From: Lentimicrobium sp.
Lineage (GTDB): Bacteria; Bacteroidota; Bacteroidia; Flavobacteriales; Flavobacteriaceae
Reading direction: 5' to 3'
DNA length: 5,797 nt
Assembly (NCBI GenBank): GCA_022758945.1
Contig: JAEMQE010000040.1
Span: forward strand, 1-5,797
Positions within the stretch are counted from its first letter, which is position 1; every line of letters begins with the position of its first letter. A program made the translations under genes and the position numbers. Under the pieces are notes generated by a model. The model was not told the DNA's origin and ran no database searches. It worked only from the letters and a program-made list of their open reading frames with translations. This document shows, one piece after another, positions 1-5,575 of the stretch.

Positions 1-78
1 CTAATAAATTTATTTTAATTTGTTATTTAAAAAATATATTTTTAAGTCAGTTTTTAAAAATTAAATTGACGCTAGATT

Positions 79-96
79 TTGACTAATTATAGTCAA
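79..96. repeat. Inverted repeat TTGACT-N6-AGTCAA
   Basis: Two perfect 6-nt arms (79-84 and 91-96) flank AATTAT. Related TTGAC/AGTCA half-sites also occur at 66-70 and 45-49, so four copies in both orientations fall within about 50 bp. No U tract follows on the minus strand, so it is not an obvious terminator. It could be an operator for a gene beyond the left edge, or simply chance in AT-rich DNA. Confidence 0.3.
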
Positions 97-100
97 TAAA

Positions 101-125
101 CAGTTTTAAAATAATAATAAAACTG
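101..125 (-). terminator. Weak hairpin after the ZIP gene
   Basis: An 8-bp perfect stem (101-108 with 118-125) encloses a 9-nt A/T loop and begins 11 nt beyond the stop codon of the ZIP gene. Only two pairs are G-C, and in the minus-strand transcript the stem is followed by UUUAUUGA rather than a long U run. Its position fits a terminator, but the signal is poor. Confidence 0.25.
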
Positions 126-136
126 CTCTCTTTTTT

Positions 137-874
137 TTAAAAATTTTCATAAACTACTACACACACTGAAACAAAGAAACCAAGAACCGTAAAAACACCC
201 GCTAATTTACCACCGTGTTCATAAGCTTCTGGAATCATTGAATTGGCAAGCATCATTAGAATTGCACCTCCTGCAAAAGCCTGAATAAAGGAAAGCCATT
301 CATTTGATGCACCGCTGAAAAGAGAAAATCCTGCGACTGTGGACAAGGCACAAAACAATGAAATGAATACCCAAAGTAGTACTATTTTAGTCTTACTCCA
401 GCCTCCTGACTTCATCCCTGATGATCCGGCGATGGCTTCTGGCAGATTAGAGATAAAAACGGCTACCAGCATAGCCAGACTAATTTTTCCGCCTTCAAAA
501 ATGCCCAATCCTATAACAATAGATTCCGGTATTCCATCAAGAATAATGGCTAATACCATTGGAATTACAAGACTCGAACTCTTGGATGCTCCAACATTCA
601 TGCGATTTTTAGCACCAAAATTTCCAATCAGTTTATCCGAGAAAAAAAAAGTAGCAGCACCAGCAAAAAGCCCAAAGGCAGGAAACCCGGTTCCCTTACC
701 TATTTTTACAGCTTCAAAAATTAATTCATAGGAAATAGCCGAAATCAGAGTGCCGGCACCAAATCCCATAATGATGCCTATAGTACGATTGCTTAAAGTA
801 AACCGGATGGCAATAATTCCGCCCAGAATTAAGGATGAAGTGGCCAATAACCCCCAAAGAAATGCATCTATCAT
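137..874 (-). CDS. ZIP-family divalent metal transporter
   Basis: This is a 245-residue inner-membrane protein made almost entirely of hydrophobic segments (about 5-24, 31-50, 65-80, 102-124, 131-150, 164-187, 193-213 and 223-242), which fits the eight-TM ZIP fold. The fourth of these carries D-G-I-P-E-S (113-118) where classical ZIPs have HNxPEG, and the fifth carries S-N-L-P-E-A (142-147). A further M-I-P-E-A-Y-E-H run (213-220) follows in the seventh. The Pro-Glu pairs of the ZIP binuclear metal site are kept, but the histidines are replaced. ZIP proteins bring Zn2+, Fe2+ or Mn2+ into the cytoplasm; the substrate here cannot be read from sequence. The loop before the fourth segment (about 84-101) is short and has no His-rich stretch. 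The ATG at 874 begins directly before the first membrane helix, and a good -7 box lies at 909-916. The family call is firm; the metal is unknown. Confidence 0.88.
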   Translation of the reverse strand: MIDAFLWGLLATSSLILGGIIAIRFTLSNRTIGIIMGFGAGTLISAISYELIFEAVKIGKGTGFPAFGLFAGAATFFFSDKLIGNFGAKNRMNVGASKSSSLVIPMVLAIILDGIPESIVIGLGIFEGGKISLAMLVAVFISNLPEAIAGSSGMKSGGWSKTKIVLLWVFISLFCALSTVAGFSLFSGASNEWLSFIQAFAGGAILMMLANSMIPEAYEHGGKLAGVFTVLGFFVSVCVVVYENF

Positions 875-908
875 ATTAAAATAGATTAAATTAAAAAAAA
901 AGAATAAA

Positions 909-916
909 CAAATCTA
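909..916 (-). promoter_or_regulatory. Candidate -7 promoter element of the ZIP gene
   Basis: Read on the minus strand this is TAGATTTG, an exact match to the Bacteroidota -7 consensus TAnnTTTG. It would place the transcript start near 902-905, about 30 nt before the ATG at 874. The expected -33 position (about 936-940) is a T-tract on the minus strand with no TTG, so only half of the promoter is convincing. It suggests the ZIP gene can be transcribed independently of the channel gene upstream. Confidence 0.45.
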
Positions 917-1006
917 AGTTTATTTATGTTAAAAAAAATAGTTAATAATCGGTATTTTTTTAGATTCTTAGCTCCAAAATTTAGGTTTAATCTGACCCAA
1001 AAGTGA

Positions 1007-1711
1007 TTATTCCGGTTTTTTTAATGACGCATATTTTCCTACTAACATTGCGATAATTACGGCTACATAAAGTTGCCCTGAAACACTAATCAGCACTGCC
1101 AGTGATTTTGAAATAGCATGAGTTGGCGCAATATCTCCATAGCCGGTTGTGGTATAAGTCATAAAGGTATAATAGATATTGTCTTGCATGGGTTCCAGCA
1201 TATTCCTTTCTAATATAGCAGAAAAATTAGTATTGTATGCCCCAGGAATTTTGATTGAAATAATGGCTACTATCAAACTGAATGCAAATCCCAATAAAAG
1301 ATAACCCGTAATAGAATCGACAATTACCTTAATCGTAACGGTAGATGTTGAAGAAACCTGCTTGATTAAACTTATGACAAGAAATATAAAAAATAGAAAA
1401 TTAAGACCTCGGAAAACAATATTTAATATTTCAAATTTACTGAAGAAAGCGACCCAAATCGCCAATGTTAAAAAAATGGAAACCCTTATCAAAGACTTTC
1501 TCTCGTTTTTAAGAGATAAAACTGCAAAGAAAAAAATGCCGGTTAAAGAAATGGAAAAAAGCAAATTAAGATAGGCTCCCGGAAAAACCGGAATGACAAA
1601 AACAGTAATGATTGTGAAGAACAATAAAATTCCGTTAGCCATAGCAGATTTATTTTTTCTACTATCGGTTGAAAACATGTTTTCAAAATTGGTTAATAAG
1701 GATTTTTCCAT
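1007..1711 (-). CDS. Six-TM potassium channel-like protein (ion channel domain)
   Basis: This is a 234-residue inner-membrane protein. Its diagnostic part is the pore near the C-terminus: a pore helix around 178-187, then the selectivity filter T-T-T-G-Y-G-D (187-193), which is the K+ channel signature. The pore is bracketed by hydrophobic helices at about 132-153 and 204-225. Four more hydrophobic segments precede it (about 25-43, 46-66, 76-92 and 95-117). The segment in the S4 position has only one arginine (R101), so there is no voltage-sensor charge array. The protein ends nine residues after the last helix (GKYASLKKPE), so it lacks an RCK/TrkA or cyclic-nucleotide domain and its gating signal is not evident. 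The likely role is passive K+ flux that affects membrane potential or K+ homeostasis. The ATG at 1711 gives a roughly 24-residue polar N-terminus; M11 or M24 are possible alternatives. The gaps of 132 bp to the ZIP gene and 200 bp to the lipoprotein gene argue for its own unit. Confidence 0.88.
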   Translation of the reverse strand: MEKSLLTNFENMFSTDSRKNKSAMANGILLFFTIITVFVIPVFPGAYLNLLFSISLTGIFFFAVLSLKNERKSLIRVSIFLTLAIWVAFFSKFEILNIVFRGLNFLFFIFLVISLIKQVSSTSTVTIKVIVDSITGYLLLGFAFSLIVAIISIKIPGAYNTNFSAILERNMLEPMQDNIYYTFMTYTTTGYGDIAPTHAISKSLAVLISVSGQLYVAVIIAMLVGKYASLKKPE

Positions 1712-1806
1712 ACTTTGTGAACTAGGCTATTATTAAAGGGTCAAATTATTTCTTTTTGATTTGAAAAAGTGTGCTAAACCATATTTTTAATGATTTATCC
1801 TTAATC

Positions 1807-1840
1807 CAAAGATAATAAAAAAAAATAGTTGTTTTTCAAA
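1807..1840 (-). promoter_or_regulatory. Candidate promoter of the channel gene
   Basis: On the minus strand a TTTG (1840-1837) is followed, after 22 nt, by TATCTTTG (1814-1807), matching the Bacteroidota -33/-7 pair TTTG...TAnnTTTG. The spacer is somewhat longer than the usual 19-21 nt. The predicted start near 1800-1803 gives an untranslated leader of about 90 nt for the channel gene, in which I see no clear structured element. Confidence 0.42.
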
Positions 1841-1911
1841 TATCTGAACTAACTAATTGTAATCCAATATTTTATTTAAGTTTTTGATAATAAAAATTGT
1901 AGAAAATTATT

Positions 1912-2679
1912 TTACTTTCTCAACACAAACTTATCAGCTAAATCTCCAGTAATCGGTTTTCCCTCCATATCCAATTGAATCAATTGGTTCTCCCCTACTT
2001 TATACTGTGAGGATCCTCCTTTACTAGCTTGCAACCTAATGTTTCCTCCCATTTTATCCCATACAAAACTTCCTTTTTCCTCAAAGACTTTTCCATCGCC
2101 TTTGCCAAGGTATTTTGTTTTAACGACATAAGTCAAGTCTTTGTTCAAAACAACTTCGGTTTCTATGCCTTCACAATCTGCGCAAGGAGTTACTCCTTTA
2201 TAAGTTCCAGTCCAGTCTATGGAATTTTGGGAATTATGAGTGTCAGGTAAAACTTTTTCGAATCGCATCATAGCGATATCTCCCATAATGAAATTCAAAG
2301 TCTTTCCGTCATCGGATATGGAATAAGAATCTATTTTTTCTAAAGTTTTCATAAAGACATTTTCACCTTCACCAGGACAGGCCATCATGGTCATTCCCAT
2401 TTTGGCATCCTTAAAACTAATTTTGTTGCCCTCGTAGTTCAATTGTCCAAAATATTGATTGCAACTATTGTTTCCGGAAACTTTGTTTTCTTTTAGATTG
2501 AAAGCGATGCTTGGTTTTTTGTTGGGATACAATCCCTCAAAAGCTATTCTGGGTCCTGTGATATAGTTTAATTTCCAAGTCCCTTCCAGTGAGGTAGTTG
2601 CTTTTGCTGCTGATTGAGTTGAATTACACGCTATAAAAATTAAACAAGAAATACTTAGTGTTAAAATGATTTTTTTCAT
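1912..2679 (-). CDS. Lipoprotein with META (HslJ-like) and NlpE N-terminal domains
   Basis: This is a 255-residue envelope lipoprotein. Residues 1-17 form a signal peptide ending F-I-A before C18, the likely lipidated cysteine; Phe at -3 makes the lipobox slightly non-canonical. The first domain (about 31-141) is META/HslJ-like: an L-E-G-T-W start, G-N-N-S-C-N-Q-Y-F-G (69-78), and M-M-A-C-P (98-102) followed by a helix with M-K-T-L. Its cysteines C73 and C101 could pair. The second domain (about 155-255) matches the NlpE N-terminal family: W-T-G-T-Y-K-G, then P-C-A-D-C-E-G-I-E-T (165-174) with the CxxC pair C166/C169, and a Y-L-G motif at 190-192. In enterobacteria NlpE senses surface contact, lipoprotein-trafficking and redox defects and signals to Cpx; META proteins are linked to heat and novobiocin tolerance. 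The exact role here is unknown. The gene is isolated by 164 bp upstream, where the previous gene's terminator lies, and 200 bp downstream. Confidence 0.87.
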   Translation of the reverse strand: MKKIILTLSISCLIFIACNSTQSAAKATTSLEGTWKLNYITGPRIAFEGLYPNKKPSIAFNLKENKVSGNNSCNQYFGQLNYEGNKISFKDAKMGMTMMACPGEGENVFMKTLEKIDSYSISDDGKTLNFIMGDIAMMRFEKVLPDTHNSQNSIDWTGTYKGVTPCADCEGIETEVVLNKDLTYVVKTKYLGKGDGKVFEEKGSFVWDKMGGNIRLQASKGGSSQYKVGENQLIQLDMEGKPITGDLADKFVLRK

Positions 2680-2785
2680 AATGCGGATAGTTTACTATTG
2701 TCGTACAATTGTAAGAAAAAATTTGATTGAAATAACAGAAATACAATAAATTAATACTATTAATCCTCAACTAAAATTTAAAGGC

Positions 2786-2824
2786 AAAAAAAAAAGCGCA
2801 GTGAATAAAATCACTACACTTTTT
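2786..2824 (-). terminator. Intrinsic terminator of the small secreted helical protein gene
   Basis: An 11-bp stem (2794-2804 with 2811-2821), extendable through flanking A/T pairs to 2791/2824, closes a 6-nt loop. Two positions (2797 and 2799) would be C-A mismatches on the plus strand but become G-U wobbles in minus-strand RNA, so the hairpin is continuous only in that direction. A run of ten U (2795 down to 2786) follows. It starts 19 nt after the stop codon at 2844 and separates this gene from the META/NlpE gene. Confidence 0.85.
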
Positions 2825-2843
2825 CAATTTTTTATGCTCTCTT

Positions 2844-3326
2844 TTATTTTGTCTTAGTAGCATCCATTTCTCCGATAAAAGGAATCGAATTCTGGATTTC
2901 GCTTTGTACGGTAGTTTGCATATAATTTTCAAACTGAATTACTTTGGCTGCATTAATAGCACCAATCGCTTTTTTATATTTGTCATAATATTTTGACAAC
3001 AACTTTTGATAATCCATATTATTTTTCAGACCAGCTTTTGCAAGTTCATCTGCTTTAGCATCAGTAAGATTATCATAATTAGCTGCATAATTTTCAATTA
3101 CTGCAACTTTAGCTTTACCTAGAGCTTTGCGTTCCGCTTCAAATTCATCATAAATTTTCCAAAAGGCAGCTGACTGAGCTTCGGGAATTGCCATGTAAGC
3201 AACCGCTAATTCTTTTTTTGATTTACCATATAAACCTTGAATCACATCAAGATCTTCTTTACTGGTTGACTGAGCAAAAGCTCCTGTTGTAAATGCTACT
3301 AATAAGAGTAAAATTACTTTTTTCAT
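2844..3326 (-). CDS. Small secreted helical protein, possibly Spy/CpxP-like
   Basis: This is a 160-residue exported protein. It has a clear Sec signal peptide (K2-K3, hydrophobic 4-13, cleavage after A-F-A at 16-18, mature start Q19). The mature part is predicted nearly all helical and highly charged, with Lys/Glu/Asp-rich amphipathic stretches (about 22-45, 48-83, 88-120 and 122-145) and no cysteine. An L-T-D-A-K-A segment (87-92) sits before one long helix and vaguely recalls the LTxxQ motif of Spy/CpxP periplasmic chaperones. The size (about 140 mature residues) and F-W-K-I-Y-D-E-F-E-A-E-R pattern (55-66) also suit that group. I do not recognise the family with certainty, so a chaperone or stress-adaptor role is only an inference. 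The ATG at 3326 is fixed by the signal peptide. A -7 box at 3365-3372 and a strong terminator at 2786-2824 make it a single-gene transcript. Confidence 0.72.
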   Translation of the reverse strand: MKKVILLLLVAFTTGAFAQSTSKEDLDVIQGLYGKSKKELAVAYMAIPEAQSAAFWKIYDEFEAERKALGKAKVAVIENYAANYDNLTDAKADELAKAGLKNNMDYQKLLSKYYDKYKKAIGAINAAKVIQFENYMQTTVQSEIQNSIPFIGEMDATKTK

Positions 3327-3330
3327 AATT

Positions 3331-3358
3331 GTTAATTTGTAAATGTTAATTTGTTAAT
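3331..3358 (-). repeat. 14-nt tandem repeat in the leader of the small secreted protein gene
   Basis: Two adjacent 14-nt units (3331-3344 and 3345-3358, plus strand GTTAATTTGTAAAT and GTTAATTTGTTAAT) differ at one base. The repeat fills almost all of the predicted leader between the -7 element and the ATG at 3326. In the mRNA it reads as an unstructured A-rich AAATTAAC series, which could act as a ribosome-loading enhancer in place of a Shine-Dalgarno sequence. That function is an inference. Confidence 0.5.
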
Positions 3359-3364
3359 TTCAAT

Positions 3365-3372
3365 CAAAAATA
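3365..3372 (-). promoter_or_regulatory. Candidate -7 promoter element of the small secreted protein gene
   Basis: The minus strand reads TATTTTTG, which matches TAnnTTTG. The predicted start is near 3358-3361, giving a leader of about 32-35 nt. The -33 region (about 3392-3397) is a T-tract without the TTG, the same arrangement as for the ZIP gene. The surrounding DNA is very AT-rich, so a chance match is possible. Confidence 0.4.
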
Positions 3373-3431
3373 TATATTTATTTAATACTAAAAAAATAGT
3401 TTAACTTTTTATTTTATGTAGTAATTGATTT

Positions 3432-3449
3432 ATAGTTATTAATAACTAT
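3432..3449. repeat. Perfect 18-bp AT-only-core palindrome
   Basis: ATAGTTATT followed directly by AATAACTAT forms a loop-less perfect palindrome with one G-C pair per arm. It lies about 60-77 bp upstream of the candidate -7 box of the small secreted protein gene and 38 bp beyond the stop of the Omp85-like gene. The lack of a loop and of a following U tract makes a terminator unlikely; a dimeric regulator site is possible. A run of seven C (3458-3464) is next to it. Confidence 0.45.
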
Positions 3450-3486
3450 TAATAAATCCCCCCCTAAAACACAAAGAAATTTATTT

Positions 3487-4737
3487 TTAAAATGATTCTC
3501 CTGCGTTAAGATAGAACGCTTTGGAATGACGACCCAATGCGTAATTAAAAACAAGATTGGTTCGAGTGGCTTTGTCAATTAAAATTCGCAAACCTACACC
3601 AACAGCGGGTTGTACATATTCAAAAAGACGGATTCCTCGATCTTTATCGCTGGCTGTGGTAAAATTGGCAAAAACCGTTCCGCTGATTAGCTGATTGCAA
3701 CTGATGGGAAAGCGATATTCGGTTTCAAAATACACCATTTTTTGCCCACGAAATAATCCCTGTGTATATCCTTTCCCGCTTCGGCTTCTTTGATCCCAGC
3801 CTATGGAAGGTAAATTTAAATAGGGTACATTTCCAACTGTAACAAACTGCCCCGTTGCCCATACGCTAAAAACATGCTGTTCATTATATTTGCTTAAAGG
3901 CAAAAAATAACGATATTCCATAAAGAGGACATTGCTTGCATGTTGATTTTTGTTTAATGCAGGATTGAATCGATAATTGATATTGGCAAACATCCCATGA
4001 TTGGTATTGATTTGATTGTCTCGAGAATCATATAACAAATTAAGGCTTAAACCATTGACAAAATATTCCTTTTCGTTATAACCATATTTTTGACTATAAG
4101 TATAATGATTGGTTAATTGTCCGTTGGCAACATCAAGATTTTTATCTATTATTGAGGTGAACCAATCTAAATGAACACCAGCTCCAACATAATAATTGTT
4201 TTTAATTTCCCAAGAAGCGGTTTGATGAAATTTTAAATAATTATAGTCCATTGGTTCTTCTAAAGCGGTCAAATCGAAGTCTTGATCTCTGTAACTTGGA
4301 GGAATGATATCCGTTCCTAATCCATAATTGGATTGCGAAAAAATATAATAGCGCCAATCGCCACTAAAAAATATTTTATTATTATTTAGCATTACGCTAT
4401 TCTTGACATTGATTAGTAATTGATGTTTTTCGGTATAAGTCGCTCCAAGATTAACGGATGAATATTTATCCTCTACCTTTTTCCCTTTGAAAGTATATTG
4501 AGTTACAAAGCCATACGAAAAACCTGTAGCTGGTTGAGAACCAATTATGGGTATGATCAGGAAAAAATTATGTTTCTTAGGCTTTAGAACCATAGAGGAA
4601 TCTTTCTTTTTAAAAAGTTCCGGAAGGGATTTTACTGGACAACGTTTTACAGAATCAGCAGTAGATTGACCAATAGCGTTAAATTGTGTAAAAACAATCA
4701 AAAAAAAACAAATACTTAAAAAGAGTCTTTTATCCAT
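3487..4737 (-). CDS. BamA/TamA (Omp85) family outer-membrane beta-barrel protein
   Basis: This is a 416-residue outer-membrane protein. A Sec signal peptide covers residues 1-23 (K3-R4, hydrophobic 5-17, cleavage near A-I-G/Q24). A polar linker (25-56) leads into alternating beta-strands from about 57 to the end. Omp85 landmarks are present: L-L-Y-D-S-R-D-N-Q (234-242) with T-N-H-G-M-F-A (245-251), and the loop-6 R-G motif as G-L-F-R-G-Q (327-332), followed by Y-F-E-T-E-Y-R-F (336-343). The last strand ends in Phe, as expected for a BAM substrate. No POTRA domains precede the barrel, so it resembles the short surface-antigen barrels rather than BamA itself, and may be a transporter, assembly accessory or porin. 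The ATG at 4737 is required for the signal peptide; the next Met is residue 49. A near-consensus promoter ends only 4 nt before this ATG. A terminator at 4837-4882 isolates it from the upstream lipoprotein gene. Confidence 0.87.
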   Translation of the reverse strand: MDKRLFLSICFFLIVFTQFNAIGQSTADSVKRCPVKSLPELFKKKDSSMVLKPKKHNFFLIIPIIGSQPATGFSYGFVTQYTFKGKKVEDKYSSVNLGATYTEKHQLLINVKNSVMLNNNKIFFSGDWRYYIFSQSNYGLGTDIIPPSYRDQDFDLTALEEPMDYNYLKFHQTASWEIKNNYYVGAGVHLDWFTSIIDKNLDVANGQLTNHYTYSQKYGYNEKEYFVNGLSLNLLYDSRDNQINTNHGMFANINYRFNPALNKNQHASNVLFMEYRYFLPLSKYNEQHVFSVWATGQFVTVGNVPYLNLPSIGWDQRSRSGKGYTQGLFRGQKMVYFETEYRFPISCNQLISGTVFANFTTASDKDRGIRLFEYVQPAVGVGLRILIDKATRTNLVFNYALGRHSKAFYLNAGESF

Positions 4738-4741
4738 AAAA

Positions 4742-4771
4742 CAAATTTACGAAATTATAGATCAAAATCAA
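4742..4771 (-). promoter_or_regulatory. Strong Bacteroidota-type promoter abutting the Omp85-like gene
   Basis: The minus strand reads TTG (4771-4769), exactly 19 nt, then TAAATTTG (4749-4742): both elements and the spacer match the Bacteroidota consensus TTG-N19-TAnnTTTG. It is the best promoter match in the window. The -7 box ends 4 nt before the ATG at 4737, so transcription would begin at or within a base or two of the start codon, implying a leaderless or nearly leaderless mRNA. Confidence 0.6.
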
Positions 4772-4836
4772 TTTAATTTAACTTTTACATGCCAGGGCTT
4801 ACTTATGATTAAAGACTAACAAGATACATTTTGATT

Positions 4837-4882
4837 AAAAAAAAACAGATTACAAACGTAGAATTGCCGTTTATAATCTGTT
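4837..4882 (-). terminator. Intrinsic terminator after the DUF4136-like lipoprotein gene
   Basis: A 15-bp stem (4844-4858 with 4868-4882) encloses a 9-nt loop. The only imperfect position (4853/4873) is C-A on the plus strand but a G-U wobble in minus-strand RNA, which supports the minus direction. A nine-U tract (4845 down to 4837) follows. The plus strand also shows seven T after the stem (4881-4887), so it could work in both directions, but no plus-strand gene is present. It starts 24 nt after the stop at 4906. Confidence 0.88.
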
Positions 4883-4905
4883 TTTTTGTTTACCAGAAAG
4901 TAGTT

Positions 4906-5529
4906 TTATTTTTTAACTTCTTCTTTTTTGATTAATCCTTTATTGTTAAGCTCTGTTTTAACGGCCGCAATAATAGCATCTAAAGTAGTATCTAATTTAG
5001 AAGGATTCACTGTAGAAACAGTTCCTGTCCAAAGCAATTTATTGGTTTTAACATCATAGATGTTTGTTTCTACATAATATGTTTTATCCTCTTGATAGTA
5101 TCCTGGTGTACCATACCCATAGCCATAACCGCCATAATAGCCACCGCGATATCCCCAACCACCATAATAAGTACTTCCTTGAACATAAGAGGTACTTTTT
5201 TCGATATCAGTTAAACGCATCAGAATAATTCCGTCAATCCCATCTTTTAATAAATCAGCTATCACAAGGTTTTCGTCTTGTTCAGAAGGTTTTAGATAAT
5301 TGTAGGATTGAATAAAATTACCTCTTGGAGAGGATGCCACAATTTTATCTTCGGCTATCCTTCTGGTGGAATCATCTTTTAATTGGGCGATAACCAATAC
5401 TTTATTGAATGGTTTTACGGTTGCACCATTTACAGAGGGATCAGTCCAAGTTTTAGTAATTGTAACCGATGGCCCGCAGGAGGTTAATAAACCGATTGCT
5501 AATGCGGAAAAAAATAATTTGATTTTCAT
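4906..5529 (-). CDS. DUF4136-like lipoprotein with a Gly/Tyr-rich insert
   Basis: This is a 207-residue predicted lipoprotein. The signal peptide ends L-L-T-S-C, with C18 as the lipidated residue. The mature start T-I-T-K-T-W-T-D-P (23-31), then F-N-K-V-L-V-I-A (41-48), and the late Y-Y-V-E-T-N-I-Y-D-V-K-T-N-K-L-L-W-T-G (151-169) give the alternating strand pattern of DUF4136-type envelope lipoproteins. Between them lies a low-complexity stretch rich in Gly and Tyr (119-145, DNA 5095-5175), probably a flexible or surface-exposed loop. The tail ends in a Lys/Glu-rich helix. No catalytic residues are evident and the molecular function is unknown. The ATG at 5529 is set by the signal peptide. 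The barrel gene ends 46 bp upstream with no terminator between, so the two are probably one operon; the two products may sit together at the outer membrane. The ATG is preceded by an A/T-rich AATAAAT rather than a Shine-Dalgarno sequence. Confidence 0.78.
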   Translation of the reverse strand: MKIKLFFSALAIGLLTSCGPSVTITKTWTDPSVNGATVKPFNKVLVIAQLKDDSTRRIAEDKIVASSPRGNFIQSYNYLKPSEQDENLVIADLLKDGIDGIILMRLTDIEKSTSYVQGSTYYGGWGYRGGYYGGYGYGYGTPGYYQEDKTYYVETNIYDVKTNKLLWTGTVSTVNPSKLDTTLDAIIAAVKTELNNKGLIKKEEVKK

Positions 5530-5575
5530 ATTTATTGATTGTTTAGAATTTATTATTTGTGGAAAACATTTTTAC

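Noticed and set aside
3..14. AATAAATTTATT palindrome at the left edge
   Set aside because: It is pure A/T in very AT-rich DNA, so a chance occurrence is the simplest explanation.
339..731. Plus-strand open frame of 130 codons
   Set aside because: It lies wholly antisense within the ZIP transporter gene, has no promoter and encodes no recognisable domain.
1362..1574. Plus-strand open frame of 70 codons, rich in Lys and Arg
   Set aside because: It is antisense to hydrophobic helices of the channel gene; the Lys/Arg richness is what antisense Phe/Ile/Leu codons produce.
1865..1899. Imperfect A/T hairpin after the META/NlpE gene
   Set aside because: It needs a bulge, has almost no G-C pairs and lacks a following U tract, so it is not supportable as a terminator.
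2029..2250. Plus-strand open frame of 73 codons
   Set aside because: It is antisense to the NlpE domain coding region, which has clear homology on the minus strand.
2704..2744. TACAATTGTA palindrome and TACAATTG as a possible -7 box for the META/NlpE gene
   Set aside because: It misses the TAnnTTTG consensus by one base and the nearest TTG is about 30 nt upstream, so the promoter of this gene stays unassigned.
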